In this document: positions 1 through 7,982 of the stretch, in pieces
How the letters are laid out: every line of letters begins with the position of its first letter
Position numbering within the stretch: the stretch's first letter is position 1
DNA from: Actinomycetota bacterium
GTDB lineage: Bacteria; Actinomycetota; Actinomycetes; Nanopelagicales; Nanopelagicaceae
DNA: 11,425 nt
Assembly (NCBI GenBank): GCA_947457445.1
Contig: CANGVO010000018.1
Span: 1 to 11,425, forward strand
Reading direction: 5' to 3'
Position numbers and translations under genes: made by a program
The notes under the pieces: generated by a model
Seen by the model: the letters and a program-made list of their open reading frames with translations, nothing else
Databases searched by the model: none
What the model was told of the DNA's origin: nothing

Positions 1-1036
1 AAATCCTTTGTCAACACAGGATGACACAGCGGCCGCACTAGTTCACGAATATGGAATTTCAGTATTCGCACGCAATGCCGTTGATCGTGATGGTTATTAC
101 TCACACATCAATGCAGCTCTAGATATCGAGCCACATCAAGTATTTGATGATGGTTGCGACCTTGTTAATACTCTTCACACAACTCGCAAGGAACTTCTTC
201 CAAATATTGCCGGTGGTTGCGAAGAAACAACAACTGGCGTTATCCGCCTTAATCAAATGGCGAAAGATGGTGCACTAACTTTCCCAATGATCGCGGTCAA
301 TGACACCGATACCAAGCACATGTTCGACAATCGTTACGGAACAGGTCAATCAACTCTTGATGCTGTCTTTCGTGCAACTAACTTCCTACTCGCTGGACGC
401 ATCGTCGTCGTGGCTGGATTTGGATATTGCGGCAAGGGCGTTGCAGAACGCGCTAAGGGAATGGGTGCAGATGTAGTTGTTACTGAAATCGACCCAACAA
501 AGGCGCTAGATGCCATGATGCAGGGATTCCGCGTGATGCCAATGATCGATGCGGCAAAGGTTGGCGATGTGTTCATCACTGTTACAGGTAACCGCGATGT
601 ATTGCGCGATGAGCATTTTGCAGTAATGAAAGACGGCGCAATTATGGCCAACTCTGGTCACTTCGATATTGAAATCGATGTTGCATGGCTTGAGCAGAAC
701 GCAAAGAAGAAGAATGCAAAAATGCGTCACCAGACAGACGAATACGTACTTGCTGATGGACGTCGCTTGCTTCTTCTTGCTGAAGGTCGCTTAGTTAACT
801 TGGGCGCTGCAGAAGGACATCCTGCATCAGTAATGGATATGTCATTCTCTGATCAAGCGCTAACAGCTGAATACCTCGTAAAGGAAGCGAAGAATCTTCC
901 AGCAGGTGTTCACAATGTTCCTACTTACATCGACAAGGAAGTTGCCAGCCTGAAGTTGATTTCAATGGGCGGACGAATCGATACCTTAACTCCTGCGCAA
1001 GATATGTACCTGAACTCTTGGGAGCACGGTAGCTAA
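1..1036 (+). CDS. ahcY: S-adenosylhomocysteine hydrolase (adenosylhomocysteinase), 5'-truncated by the window edge
   Basis: A cytosolic NAD-dependent enzyme that splits S-adenosylhomocysteine into homocysteine and adenosine, keeping the methyl cycle running. The frame is open from base 2 and begins with NPLSTQDD, an internal family motif, so the true start lies upstream; the TTG at 8 is just the Leu codon of that motif. About 344 residues are visible. Family signatures are [32 protein letters not shown] and the Rossmann loop GFGYCGKG, followed by [10 protein letters not shown] and the [16 protein letters not shown] block. The protein ends YLNSWEHGS and lacks the C-terminal KPxHYRY tail of the long bacterial/eukaryotic form. 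With the [10 protein letters not shown] wording, this points to the short archaeal/Thermotoga-type enzyme. Its stop TAA shares its last base with the mtrA start codon, so the two are probably translationally coupled. Confidence 0.96.
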   Translation, partial: NPLSTQDDTAAALVHEYGISVFARNAVDRDGYYSHINAALDIEPHQVFDDGCDLVNTLHTTRKELLPNIAGGCEETTTGVIRLNQMAKDGALTFPMIAVNDTDTKHMFDNRYGTGQSTLDAVFRATNFLLAGRIVVVAGFGYCGKGVAERAKGMGADVVVTEIDPTKALDAMMQGFRVMPMIDAAKVGDVFITVTGNRDVLRDEHFAVMKDGAIMANSGHFDIEIDVAWLEQNAKKKNAKMRHQTDEYVLADGRRLLLLAEGRLVNLGAAEGHPASVMDMSFSDQALTAEYLVKEAKNLPAGVHNVPTYIDKEVASLKLISMGGRIDTLTPAQDMYLNSWEHGS

Positions 1037-1722
1037 TGACCTTAGTTATGGTCGTCGATGACGACCAAGATCTCGCGGAGATGCTCGGCATCGTTTTAAC
1101 TGGTGCCGGCATCGACGTAGATCTCGTTAGTCGCGGCGATGAGGTCATGGAAGTATTTAAAAACAATCCTCCAGATCTCGTTCTGCTAGATGTAATGCTT
1201 CCTGGTCTTGATGGAATAGAAGTTTGTAAATTAATTCGCGCTGAATCCATGGTTCCAATAATCATGCTTAGCGCAAAAGGCGATACTCATGATGTCGTAC
1301 TTGGGCTAGAAGCGGGTGCGGATGATTACATGGTTAAACCATTTCGCCACGCATCAGAATTAGTCGCTCGAATCAGAACACGATTGCGGCGCACTAATGC
1401 AGATGTTTCTGGATTACTCACCATTGGCGATCTTGCTATTGACGTTAACGCACACGAAGTAAGCAGAGGCGGTCGAAAAATCGCTCTTACTCGTCTGGAA
1501 TTTGATCTTTTAGTTGCACTCGCCAAAGAACCTGGCAGAGTGTTTTCTCGCGATGCCTTGCTCGGCGAAGTTTGGGGATATCGCCACTCAACCGATACTC
1601 GCCTAGTAAATGTTCACGTGCAGCGTCTTCGCTCAAAAGTTGAACATAATCCCGAGAACCCCGAAATTGTCATGACTGTTCGTGGAGTTGGATATAAAGC
1701 TGGAGTAATGGGCGGTTCTTAG
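1036..1722 (+). CDS. mtrA: MtrA, OmpR/PhoB-family DNA-binding response regulator
   Basis: Response regulator of the actinobacterial MtrAB system, which in relatives controls cell wall hydrolase, division and osmotic-response genes and binds near oriC. The 228 residues match the family length. The receiver domain (about 1-115) has the acidic cluster D8-D10, phosphoacceptor D52 in LLDVMLPGLDG, S79, Y98 and K101 in the KPF motif. The C-terminal winged-helix domain (about 130-225) carries the typical RLEFDLL, GRVFSRDALL and TVRGVGYKAG blocks. ATG at 1036 overlaps the ahcY stop by one base, and GGAG at 1021-1024 may serve as the ribosome site. mtrB starts one base after the stop. The identity of the system is inferred from similarity and from adjacency to ahcY and mtrB; in mycobacteria tmk normally sits between sahH and mtrA and is absent here. 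Confidence 0.95.
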   Translation: MTLVMVVDDDQDLAEMLGIVLTGAGIDVDLVSRGDEVMEVFKNNPPDLVLLDVMLPGLDGIEVCKLIRAESMVPIIMLSAKGDTHDVVLGLEAGADDYMVKPFRHASELVARIRTRLRRTNADVSGLLTIGDLAIDVNAHEVSRGGRKIALTRLEFDLLVALAKEPGRVFSRDALLGEVWGYRHSTDTRLVNVHVQRLRSKVEHNPENPEIVMTVRGVGYKAGVMGGS

Positions 1723-1723
1723 A

Positions 1724-3298
1724 ATGAACCGCATAGTTTCTAAGGTTAAAAACTCACTAGCTTCTAAAGTAATTGTCTCTACCATCCTGCTCTCTCTGGG
1801 AGTTGTTTGGCTAACTGGCTCGGCTCTTTATTCACAGCTCTCTGATGGTGTGCGACAGGTTAATCTTGAAACCTCTCTCGCTGAAGCTCGCTCCTCTTTC
1901 TTCAACGCTCAATATCAATTTTTGCTGGTGGATGGTGCAAGAAGTTCAATAATTACAAAAACGGTTCAAGAAGTAATTATCTCGTCTACAGCAGTCAGCC
2001 TTAGCCAAGATCGTAAATCTCTATTTCTAAGTCGCTTCGGTCCAGCTTTTGATGGGGGAACTGGCGTGGCTGCAATTGATTACACAACGGCGACAGATGA
2101 TCTGGACGTATCCTCCTTCCCACCTGATTTGCGGAAGCGGGTTAAAACTAGCGACTTAGTTGAATACGAATACGCCAAGGTTAAATTTAAGAATCGCGAT
2201 GATGCCAATGTTTTAATTGCTGGACGCAGAATAGCGATTCCAGAATCTGGCAATTATGAGATGTATCTTGTTTACTCACTTACAAATCAAAATACGACCT
2301 TGGCGCTAATTAAGAATTCATTGCTTCTCACTGGCTTGGCGCTTCTATTTTTAATCGGACTTATTACTTGGCTCGTTGTACGTCAGGTTGTAAAACCGGT
2401 TCGCGAAGCGGCGCGTATCGCACATCAATTTACTGACGGTGACTTTTCCCAACGAATGAAAGTGGAAAGTTCAGATGAAATTGCCACATTGGGAACGGCG
2501 TTCAACGAAATGGCCCTATCGCTTGAGTCTCAAATTTCTAGACTAGAGAATTTATCTCGCGTGCAGCAAAGATTTGTATCCGATGTCTCGCATGAACTAC
2601 GTACCCCTCTTACAACTTTACGTATGGCATCAGAAGTTATTTACGGTCAACGCCAGAGTTTTGACCCAACAATTGCCCGCAGTTCAGAGCTATTGGTGGC
2701 ACAACTAGATCGCTTTGAGAGATTGCTTGAAGATTTGTTAGAGGTAAGCAGATTCGATGCCGAGGTTGCCGTACTAGAGCCAGTTGAATTTGATTTAGTC
2801 CAACTAATCGAACGTTGCATAGATGACGTACTGGCTAACGAAGAAAATCATATTATTTCCATAAATATTGATCACGAGACCGAACAGGTAATGATTAACG
2901 CTGACCTTCGGCGCATAGAAAGAATAATGCGTAATTTGTTATCTAATGCCCTTGATCATGCCGAGGAAAAGCCAATTGATGTAACAATCATTTCTACTAG
3001 AACAGAAGTTGCAGTAGGTGTTCGCGACCACGGTGCTGGCATCGAACCTTCAGTCCTCTCTCGAGTTTTTGATCGCTTCTGGCGCGCTGATCCTTCACGT
3101 GCGCGAGTAAGAGGCGGTACCGGTCTTGGACTCTCAATTGCTCTAGAGGATGCGCGTCTTCATAATGGTGAATTAGATGCCTGGGGTTCACCAGGATTTG
3201 GCGCTCATTTTGTTTTAACTTTGCCACGCATCGCTGGCCAACAAATCGGGGGTCGACCAATTCGCCCGCAGCCGATTGATTATCCTCAGACCAACTAA
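1724..3298 (+). CDS. mtrB: MtrB, membrane sensor histidine kinase
   Basis: Inner-membrane sensor kinase that phosphorylates MtrA. The 524 residues show the classical layout. There is a first membrane helix at about 16-34, an extracytoplasmic sensor region at about 37-197, a second helix at about 199-219 (LLLTGLALLFLIGLITWLVV) and a HAMP domain at about 220-272. The HisKA box has phospho-acceptor H290 in SDVSHELRTPL. The HATPase domain has N box N404/N408, G1 box DHGAGI (435-440), F box FDRFW and G2 box GGTGLGLS (464-471). All catalytic motifs look intact. It begins one base after the mtrA stop, without a clear Shine-Dalgarno site, so it probably relies on coupling. The lipoprotein gene lpqB, which follows mtrB in most actinobacteria and modulates this kinase, is not next to it. 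Confidence 0.94.
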   Translation: MNRIVSKVKNSLASKVIVSTILLSLGVVWLTGSALYSQLSDGVRQVNLETSLAEARSSFFNAQYQFLLVDGARSSIITKTVQEVIISSTAVSLSQDRKSLFLSRFGPAFDGGTGVAAIDYTTATDDLDVSSFPPDLRKRVKTSDLVEYEYAKVKFKNRDDANVLIAGRRIAIPESGNYEMYLVYSLTNQNTTLALIKNSLLLTGLALLFLIGLITWLVVRQVVKPVREAARIAHQFTDGDFSQRMKVESSDEIATLGTAFNEMALSLESQISRLENLSRVQQRFVSDVSHELRTPLTTLRMASEVIYGQRQSFDPTIARSSELLVAQLDRFERLLEDLLEVSRFDAEVAVLEPVEFDLVQLIERCIDDVLANEENHIISINIDHETEQVMINADLRRIERIMRNLLSNALDHAEEKPIDVTIISTRTEVAVGVRDHGAGIEPSVLSRVFDRFWRADPSRARVRGGTGLGLSIALEDARLHNGELDAWGSPGFGAHFVLTLPRIAGQQIGGRPIRPQPIDYPQTN

Positions 3299-3338
3299 TT
3301 TTTCGAAGCGGTTTTGATAAATACTGCAGTCTTTGCAA

Positions 3339-4022
3339 ATGAAGAAATCGGCAGTCAAAAATCTTACGGAGTTAATCTTTCCCTCCAGATGTATTGGATG
3401 TTTTCAGCTAGGCATTTCGATCTGTTCGGTTTGCCGAACTAGTTGGCATCCACATATTTATCTACGCGAATTAACTGTGTTGGGTTCAATCTATCCCGTT
3501 GTTTCCGCCGTTCAATACTCGCCGATTGCATCTCGAGTTTTGTTAAGTGCTAAAGAGTCAAATATTGCCGCAGCAGATATTTTATTAACAGACGCTATCT
3601 CTCACTCATTAAGATATTTTATAAAGCGCTTCGGAGGAGATATCTTGATATCAATTCCCTCACGTAGATCGGCAAGTAGAAAACGCGGCCGCAACTTTCT
3701 TGGCGAAATTACTGAGGAAGTTGCCAAGATATCTTCAATGAAGATTGAAGTAAGTAAAATTCAATTATTGACACATTCTCGAAGCGTCAAAGATCAATCC
3801 GCACTTAATTCCAGGCAGCGGTTCGCAAATCTTTCTGGTGCCTTGGGAGTACCAAATAAAGCCATCTCAAATAAAGGTGCAGGGAATATTGGGTCGCTAA
3901 TCATTGTTGATGATCTAATAACCACCGGGGCAACCCTGGCGGAGGCGATACGGGCATTACGTACCGCAGGATTTGAGGTCAAAGGCGCGGTAACGGGCGC
4001 TGTCGCCAAACCCCTACGATAA
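3339..4022 (+). CDS. comF: ComF-family phosphoribosyltransferase-like protein
   Basis: Homologue of the ComF/GntX family; in competent bacteria ComF helps DNA uptake, but in most actinobacteria the role is unknown. From ATG 3339 it is 227 residues. An N-terminal zinc-finger-like Cys4 (C18, C21, C29, C32; CIGC...CSVC) is followed by a type I PRTase fold. That fold has the typical RSVKDQSALNSRQRFANL segment and the PRPP-binding motif IIVDDLITTGATL at about 188-200. A TTG at 3333 would add two residues, but the ATG is preferred. No clear Shine-Dalgarno site is visible. It lies 40 bp after mtrB and 27 bp before secA, matching its mycobacterial position (Rv3242c), although hpf, normally between comF and secA, is missing. 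Family assignment is firm; function is not. Confidence 0.9.
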   Translation: MKKSAVKNLTELIFPSRCIGCFQLGISICSVCRTSWHPHIYLRELTVLGSIYPVVSAVQYSPIASRVLLSAKESNIAAADILLTDAISHSLRYFIKRFGGDILISIPSRRSASRKRGRNFLGEITEEVAKISSMKIEVSKIQLLTHSRSVKDQSALNSRQRFANLSGALGVPNKAISNKGAGNIGSLIIVDDLITTGATLAEAIRALRTAGFEVKGAVTGAVAKPLR

Positions 4023-4035
4023 GGGGGTTGATTTT

Positions 4036-4044
4036 AGAGAGGTG
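4036..4044 (+). promoter_or_regulatory. Shine-Dalgarno site of secA
   Basis: AGAGAGGTG ends five bases before ATG 4050. It fixes the secA start and is one of the few clear ribosome sites in the left block, where other genes rely on overlap or near-abutting junctions. Confidence 0.75.
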
Positions 4045-4049
4045 CATAG

Positions 4050-6722
4050 ATGTCAAAGATTGTTGATCGGATCATGCGAGCCGGCGAAGGAAAAATTCTT
4101 CGCGAACTCAGCAAGGTTGTAGATCAAGTCAATGCATTCGAGCCCGCTATTTCTCCGCTTTCCGACGAAGCGCTACGTGCGAAAACAACTGAATTCAAAT
4201 CGCGATTTGCCGCTGGAGAAACTCTCGATGATTTATTACCCGAAGCTTTTGCAGTTATTCGCGAAGCGGCCAAAAGAACTCTTGGACAACGTCATTACGA
4301 TGTTCAGATTATGGGCGGAGCCGCGCTTCACCGAGGAAATATCGCAGAAATGCGTACCGGTGAAGGAAAGACTCTTGTTGCAACTCTTCCTTCGTATCTA
4401 AATGCACTTGCTGGCCGTGGCGTGCACGTGGTCACTGTCAACGATTATCTTGCCGAACGTGATAGCGAATGGATGGGACGTATTCACCGCTTCTTAGGTT
4501 TAACTGTTGGTGTAATCGTAAACAGTATGACTCCAGCCGAACGTCGCGCGGCATATAACTCAGATATAACGTATGGCACAAATAATGAATTTGGTTTTGA
4601 TTATCTGCGTGACAATATGGCTTGGTCGCTTGAAGACTGCGTACAACGCGATCATTTCTTCGCGGTCGTTGACGAAGTTGACTCAATTTTAATCGATGAG
4701 GCAAGAACACCTTTGATCATCAGCGGTCCGGCCGATAAAGCAACCAAGTGGTATGTGGAATTTGCCAACATCGCAGAAAAATTACAGCGAGATACGCATT
4801 ACGAAGTTGATGAAAAGAAGAAGACCGTAGGAATTCTAGAAGATGGTGTCTCTAAAGTTGAAGAACTACTAAAAATTGAGAATCTCTATGAAGCAGCGAA
4901 TACAACTCTTATTGGCTATTTGAATAACGCTGTGCGCGCCAAGGAACTTTTCAAGCGGGATAAAGATTATGTGGTTATGAACGGTGAACTCCTCATAGTC
5001 GATGAGCACACTGGACGTATGCTTGCAGGACGCCGCTATAGCGATGGTTTACACCAAGCGCTTGAAGCCAAAGAGCGGATTGATATTAAAGACGAAAATC
5101 AGACGCTAGCTACGATTACTTTGCAGAACTACTTCCGCTTATACAAAACCATTTCAGGTATGACCGGTACTGCGATGACTGAAGCATCAGAATTCCATCA
5201 AATCTACAAACTCGGTGTTGTGCCAATCCCAACGAATCGCCCAATGCAACGTATTGATCAAGCTGATTTGGTTTATAAGACCGAACTTGGCAAATTTATG
5301 GCCGTTACTAAAGACATTGTGGAACGCCACCGCAAAGGTCAACCTGTTCTTGTCGGAACGGTGTCTGTAGAAAAATCTGAAGAACTTTCTGCGCTCCTAA
5401 AGAAATCTGGCATCCCACACGAAGTACTTAACGCCAAGGCTCACGAACGCGAAGCATCAATCATCGCTCGCGCAGGTGTGCGCGGAGCAGTAACTGTTGC
5501 TACAAATATGGCTGGCCGCGGAACAGACATCATGCTTGGTGGTAACCCTGAATTTATGGCTGACTTCGAACTACAACGTCGCGGTTTATCACCAGTTGAT
5601 AATCCAACCGAATACGAAGCAGCATGGCCAGAAGAAATCGCGAAGCAAAAAGCTGCAGTTGCAGCAGGTCATGAAGAAGTTATTGCACTCGGCGGCCTCT
5701 ACGTTTTAGGTACCGAACGCCACGAGTCACGTCGTATTGATAACCAGCTCCGCGGTCGTTCTGGACGTCAAGGCGATCCAGGTGAATCTCGTTTCTATCT
5801 CTCGCTTCAAGACGAGTTAATGCGTCGCTTTAATTCAGCACTTGTTGAACGTTTCTTATCTGCTGCAGGACTTCCAGATGATGCACCAATCGAATCTAAA
5901 ATGGTCAGCAATGCAATTCGTTCGGCACAAACACAAGTCGAAGCCCAGAACTTTGAAATTCGCAAGAACGTCTTGAAATATGACGATGTTATGAACCGCC
6001 AACGTGAGGTTATTTACGGAGAACGGCGCTTGGTTCTAGAAGGCGAAGATATTTCACCTCAAGTTCAAACTTTTGTAGCAGACACCTTGGTTGCATATGT
6101 AGCGGCTGAAACTTCACAGGGTTTTGGCGAGGATTGGGATTTAGATCGACTATGGCAGGCGCTAAAGCTTGTTTATCCAATTTCATTCACTACCGAAGAA
6201 TTGATCGCCAGAGCAGGATCTCGCGCTGCCATTGATTCAGATTATTTATCTGCTCAAATTCTGGAAGATGCGACATTGGCATACGAAAAGCGTCAGTCAG
6301 AGCTTGGACCTGATGTTATGCGCGAACTAGAGCGGAAAGTCTTGCTCTCAGTTTTGGATCGTAAATGGCGTGAACATCTTTACGAAATGGATTATCTGCA
6401 AGAAGGAATTGGACTTCGCGCAATGGCCCAACGTGATCCACTTGTTGAATACCAACGTGAAGGCTACGAACTCTTTTCTGCGATGATGGACGGAATTAAG
6501 GAAGAGTTAGCCAGCCTTGTCTTTAATGTTCAGGTGACCGTAGAAGGTGATGGTTCTCAAGTTAAAGCTGCAGGTATTACCGAAAAACCTGTCAATGCAA
6601 CGGGACTTCAATACACTGCCGCGGATGAATCAGGTATTTCTACAAAGGGCGATGTCTCTCGCAACAGTCCTTGTCCATGTGGTTCTGGCAAAAAATACAA
6701 GCGCTGCCATGGCGGTGCTTAA
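4050..6722 (+). CDS. secA: SecA, preprotein translocase ATPase
   Basis: Motor ATPase that pushes unfolded preproteins through SecYEG at the cytoplasmic membrane. The 890 residues are near full family length. Walker A is MRTGEGKT (101-108), and Walker B/DEAD-like DEVD is at 208-211, followed by the highly conserved [12 protein letters not shown]. Further SecA signatures include [45 protein letters not shown] and the C-terminal zinc-binding tail [14 protein letters not shown] (C875, C877, C886, H887) that contacts SecB or ribosomes in other bacteria. This is the housekeeping SecA1 type, as the intact tail and position beside comF indicate. The stop codon TAA overlaps the stop codon of the convergent gene on the other strand within a shared TTAA. 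Confidence 0.98.
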   Translation: MSKIVDRIMRAGEGKILRELSKVVDQVNAFEPAISPLSDEALRAKTTEFKSRFAAGETLDDLLPEAFAVIREAAKRTLGQRHYDVQIMGGAALHRGNIAEMRTGEGKTLVATLPSYLNALAGRGVHVVTVNDYLAERDSEWMGRIHRFLGLTVGVIVNSMTPAERRAAYNSDITYGTNNEFGFDYLRDNMAWSLEDCVQRDHFFAVVDEVDSILIDEARTPLIISGPADKATKWYVEFANIAEKLQRDTHYEVDEKKKTVGILEDGVSKVEELLKIENLYEAANTTLIGYLNNAVRAKELFKRDKDYVVMNGELLIVDEHTGRMLAGRRYSDGLHQALEAKERIDIKDENQTLATITLQNYFRLYKTISGMTGTAMTEASEFHQIYKLGVVPIPTNRPMQRIDQADLVYKTELGKFMAVTKDIVERHRKGQPVLVGTVSVEKSEELSALLKKSGIPHEVLNAKAHEREASIIARAGVRGAVTVATNMAGRGTDIMLGGNPEFMADFELQRRGLSPVDNPTEYEAAWPEEIAKQKAAVAAGHEEVIALGGLYVLGTERHESRRIDNQLRGRSGRQGDPGESRFYLSLQDELMRRFNSALVERFLSAAGLPDDAPIESKMVSNAIRSAQTQVEAQNFEIRKNVLKYDDVMNRQREVIYGERRLVLEGEDISPQVQTFVADTLVAYVAAETSQGFGEDWDLDRLWQALKLVYPISFTTEELIARAGSRAAIDSDYLSAQILEDATLAYEKRQSELGPDVMRELERKVLLSVLDRKWREHLYEMDYLQEGIGLRAMAQRDPLVEYQREGYELFSAMMDGIKEELASLVFNVQVTVEGDGSQVKAAGITEKPVNATGLQYTAADESGISTKGDVSRNSPCPCGSGKKYKRCHGGA

Positions 6723-7258
6723 ATTAGTTTAAGTTCAGTACATAGCCAGCGCTGATCAACACCTTCGAAACGTATAACCATGGCGCGCAACCTTTCGCCA
6801 TATCGAACTGTGACTGTCGATTCGCAAATACCATCTAGTGGCTCGCTCTGATGAATACTTCTGATTCGCCCAATTTCTTTCTGACTTCCAACTTGCTTTA
6901 GTAGTTGCATATAAATATGGCGATGACATCTTGAAATCAATTGTGCCGGTTGACGTCGCCCGGCCCAAATCTCTACAACACTCACGGCGAATTTCATCGT
7001 CCACGTATGAAGTTCTGGAAGTTCGGCTGCCGAAGTTGGAATCGGTTCGAAGCCCGGTTCATATTCTTCGCCGAAACTAGTTGGAACTAGGTACAACTTC
7101 ACTTCTTGCGAAGGCAGGGGAGTAGCTCTTCGTCTGGCCGCCACCTCGGAAAGTGAATATAAATCTAATTGCGGATGGCTCCACATAGCGGGATCTTCGT
7201 TGCTAGAAACTAATTGCAAGCACTGCTTTAGCGGAGGTGAAATATATTGGGTAGTCAT
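6719..7258 (-). CDS. Rv3235-family (DUF6459-like) actinobacterial protein of unknown function
   Basis: A soluble 179-residue protein with no membrane segment or signal peptide. The C-terminal half carries what I recall as the Rv3235-family pattern: a helical stretch with [10 protein letters not shown] (98-107), then a segment around residues 130-175 ([38 protein letters not shown]). The first 85 residues are low in recognisable features. Family members sit close to secA in many actinobacteria, which agrees with the context. Molecular function is unknown. ATG 7258 is preceded by an AAGG about seven bases upstream. The gene is convergent with secA, the two stops overlapping by four bases, and divergent from the SAF gene across 124 bp that probably control both. 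The family name is from memory, not a search. Confidence 0.75.
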   Translation of the reverse strand: MTTQYISPPLKQCLQLVSSNEDPAMWSHPQLDLYSLSEVAARRRATPLPSQEVKLYLVPTSFGEEYEPGFEPIPTSAAELPELHTWTMKFAVSVVEIWAGRRQPAQLISRCHRHIYMQLLKQVGSQKEIGRIRSIHQSEPLDGICESTVTVRYGERLRAMVIRFEGVDQRWLCTELKLI

Positions 7259-7292
7259 AAGCAGACCTTGGTATTTGCCAACACAAAACTGA

Positions 7293-7333
7293 TCATCTGG
7301 TGGGATGAATCGGAGTCATCCAGAAAGATGACT
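7293..7333. repeat. Tandem pair of TCATC-N6-GATGA palindromes in a divergent intergenic region
   Basis: TCATC occurs at 7293-7297 and 7316-7320, and GATGA at 7304-7308 and 7327-7331. Each pair forms an inverted repeat with a six-base spacer, and the two copies start 23 bp apart, about two helical turns. The second copy is extended to seven perfect pairs (AGTCATC / GATGACT, 7314-7333). No T-run follows on either strand, so this is unlikely to be a terminator. It resembles a double operator for a dimeric regulator, or an RNA hairpin if transcribed. The binding protein is unknown. Confidence 0.5.
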
Positions 7334-7341
7334 GTGGATAA
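7333..7341 (-). promoter_or_regulatory. Consensus DnaA box (TTATCCACA)
   Basis: The minus strand reads TTATCCACA, an exact match to the classical DnaA-box consensus. It abuts the second TCATC-N6-GATGA palindrome (sharing one base) and overlaps a possible -10 hexamer TAAAAT (7339-7344) that would face the SAF gene. A chance 9-mer match in this 124-bp spacer is improbable, but occupancy by DnaA is inference. The neighbourhood has no oriC genes (dnaA, dnaN), so this would be a regulatory or titration site rather than an origin. Confidence 0.4.
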
Positions 7342-7346
7342 AATCC

Positions 7347-7358
7347 GCCACAAGTGGC
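7347..7358. repeat. Short palindrome GCCAC-AA-GTGGC upstream of the SAF gene
   Basis: Five-base perfect arms flank a two-base centre, 24 bases upstream of ATG 7383. It could be a small operator near the transcription start of the SAF gene. As RNA the two-base loop is too tight for a full hairpin. Short and possibly coincidental. Confidence 0.3.
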
Positions 7359-7382
7359 CCAAATGTTCTTTGCTTCGCAACT

Positions 7383-7982
7383 ATGAATAATTCAAGTAAG
7401 GCATCTCAAACTCGAATAGTCGTTGCGGTCTCTCTCTTTGCGGCGGCGTTAATTTCTGCAATGGCGCTTAGCGCATTGGGAAATCAAAGTGACACATACT
7501 GGATTGCCAGCAGTAATTTGGCTCCTGGAGTTCAGATCAACGAATCAAATCTCTCGCAGGTTCAGGTATCCCTTGGTGCCAGCAGTAGCGAGTACCTTCC
7601 CAAAGATACTTCTCCGATCGGCACCTTTGTTCTACGCGAGATTAGCCAGGGGGAATTAATATCCGTGAATGCGCTCAGCGACACTGCGCTAGAGATGAGA
7701 TCTGAACAAGTTCCTATTTCGGTGCGAAGCAGTGATATTCCAAATGACATTGAGATTGGCGAGGCGGTAAATATCTATTGGATTCCGGAAGCGATGGGAG
7801 TCGAGAAAATTGCAGAACCTAAATTAGTTGTATCCGGTGCTTATCTACGATCAATAGATCGCAAGAGTGCGAATTTTGGAACAGATGTCGCCCTATCAAT
7901 ATCTGTATTTAGCCAAGATATATTCAAGTTACTGAGTGCGACGGTTAATGGGCGACTAGTTCTAGTGCGCTCTAATGGATAA
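7383..7982 (+). CDS. SAF-domain (CpaB/RcpC-like) membrane-anchored protein
   Basis: A 199-residue protein with one N-terminal membrane helix (about 11-33, RIVVAVSLFAAALISAMALSAL) and the remainder outside the membrane. Residues about 38-100 look like an SAF domain (YWIASSNLAPGVQINESNL, then GTFVLREISQGELISVNAL), the carbohydrate-binding-like fold of CpaB/RcpC and FlgA. Those proteins act in Flp/Tad pilus or flagellar assembly at the periplasmic side. The C-terminal part (about 108-197) is beta-rich and not recognised. ATG 7383 has no Shine-Dalgarno site, and no nearby alternative ATG or GTG is in frame. It overlaps the next gene, a CpaE-like protein, by eight bases, supporting a CpaB-CpaE functional pair. 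No other pilus genes are in the window, so the actual role is open. Confidence 0.7.
   Translation: MNNSSKASQTRIVVAVSLFAAALISAMALSALGNQSDTYWIASSNLAPGVQINESNLSQVQVSLGASSSEYLPKDTSPIGTFVLREISQGELISVNALSDTALEMRSEQVPISVRSSDIPNDIEIGEAVNIYWIPEAMGVEKIAEPKLVVSGAYLRSIDRKSANFGTDVALSISVFSQDIFKLLSATVNGRLVLVRSNG

Noticed and set aside
8..10. TTG as start codon of the first gene
   Set aside because: It encodes the Leu of the internal NPLSTQDD motif and the frame is open to the window edge, so the gene is truncated, not started here.
346..1265. Minus-strand open frames opposite ahcY and mtrA
   Set aside because: They are shadows of strongly supported + strand genes and have no recognisable domain.
3333..3335. 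TTG start for comF
   Set aside because: ATG lies two codons downstream at 3339 and nothing supports the extra residues.
6756..7004. Alternative minus-strand 82-codon frame inside the Rv3235-family gene
   Set aside because: The 179-residue frame has family-like content and a sensible start; the shorter frame does not.
7314..7333. Terminator hairpin
   Set aside because: The stem is perfect, but no T-run follows on either strand and it lies between divergent starts, so an operator or leader structure is more likely.
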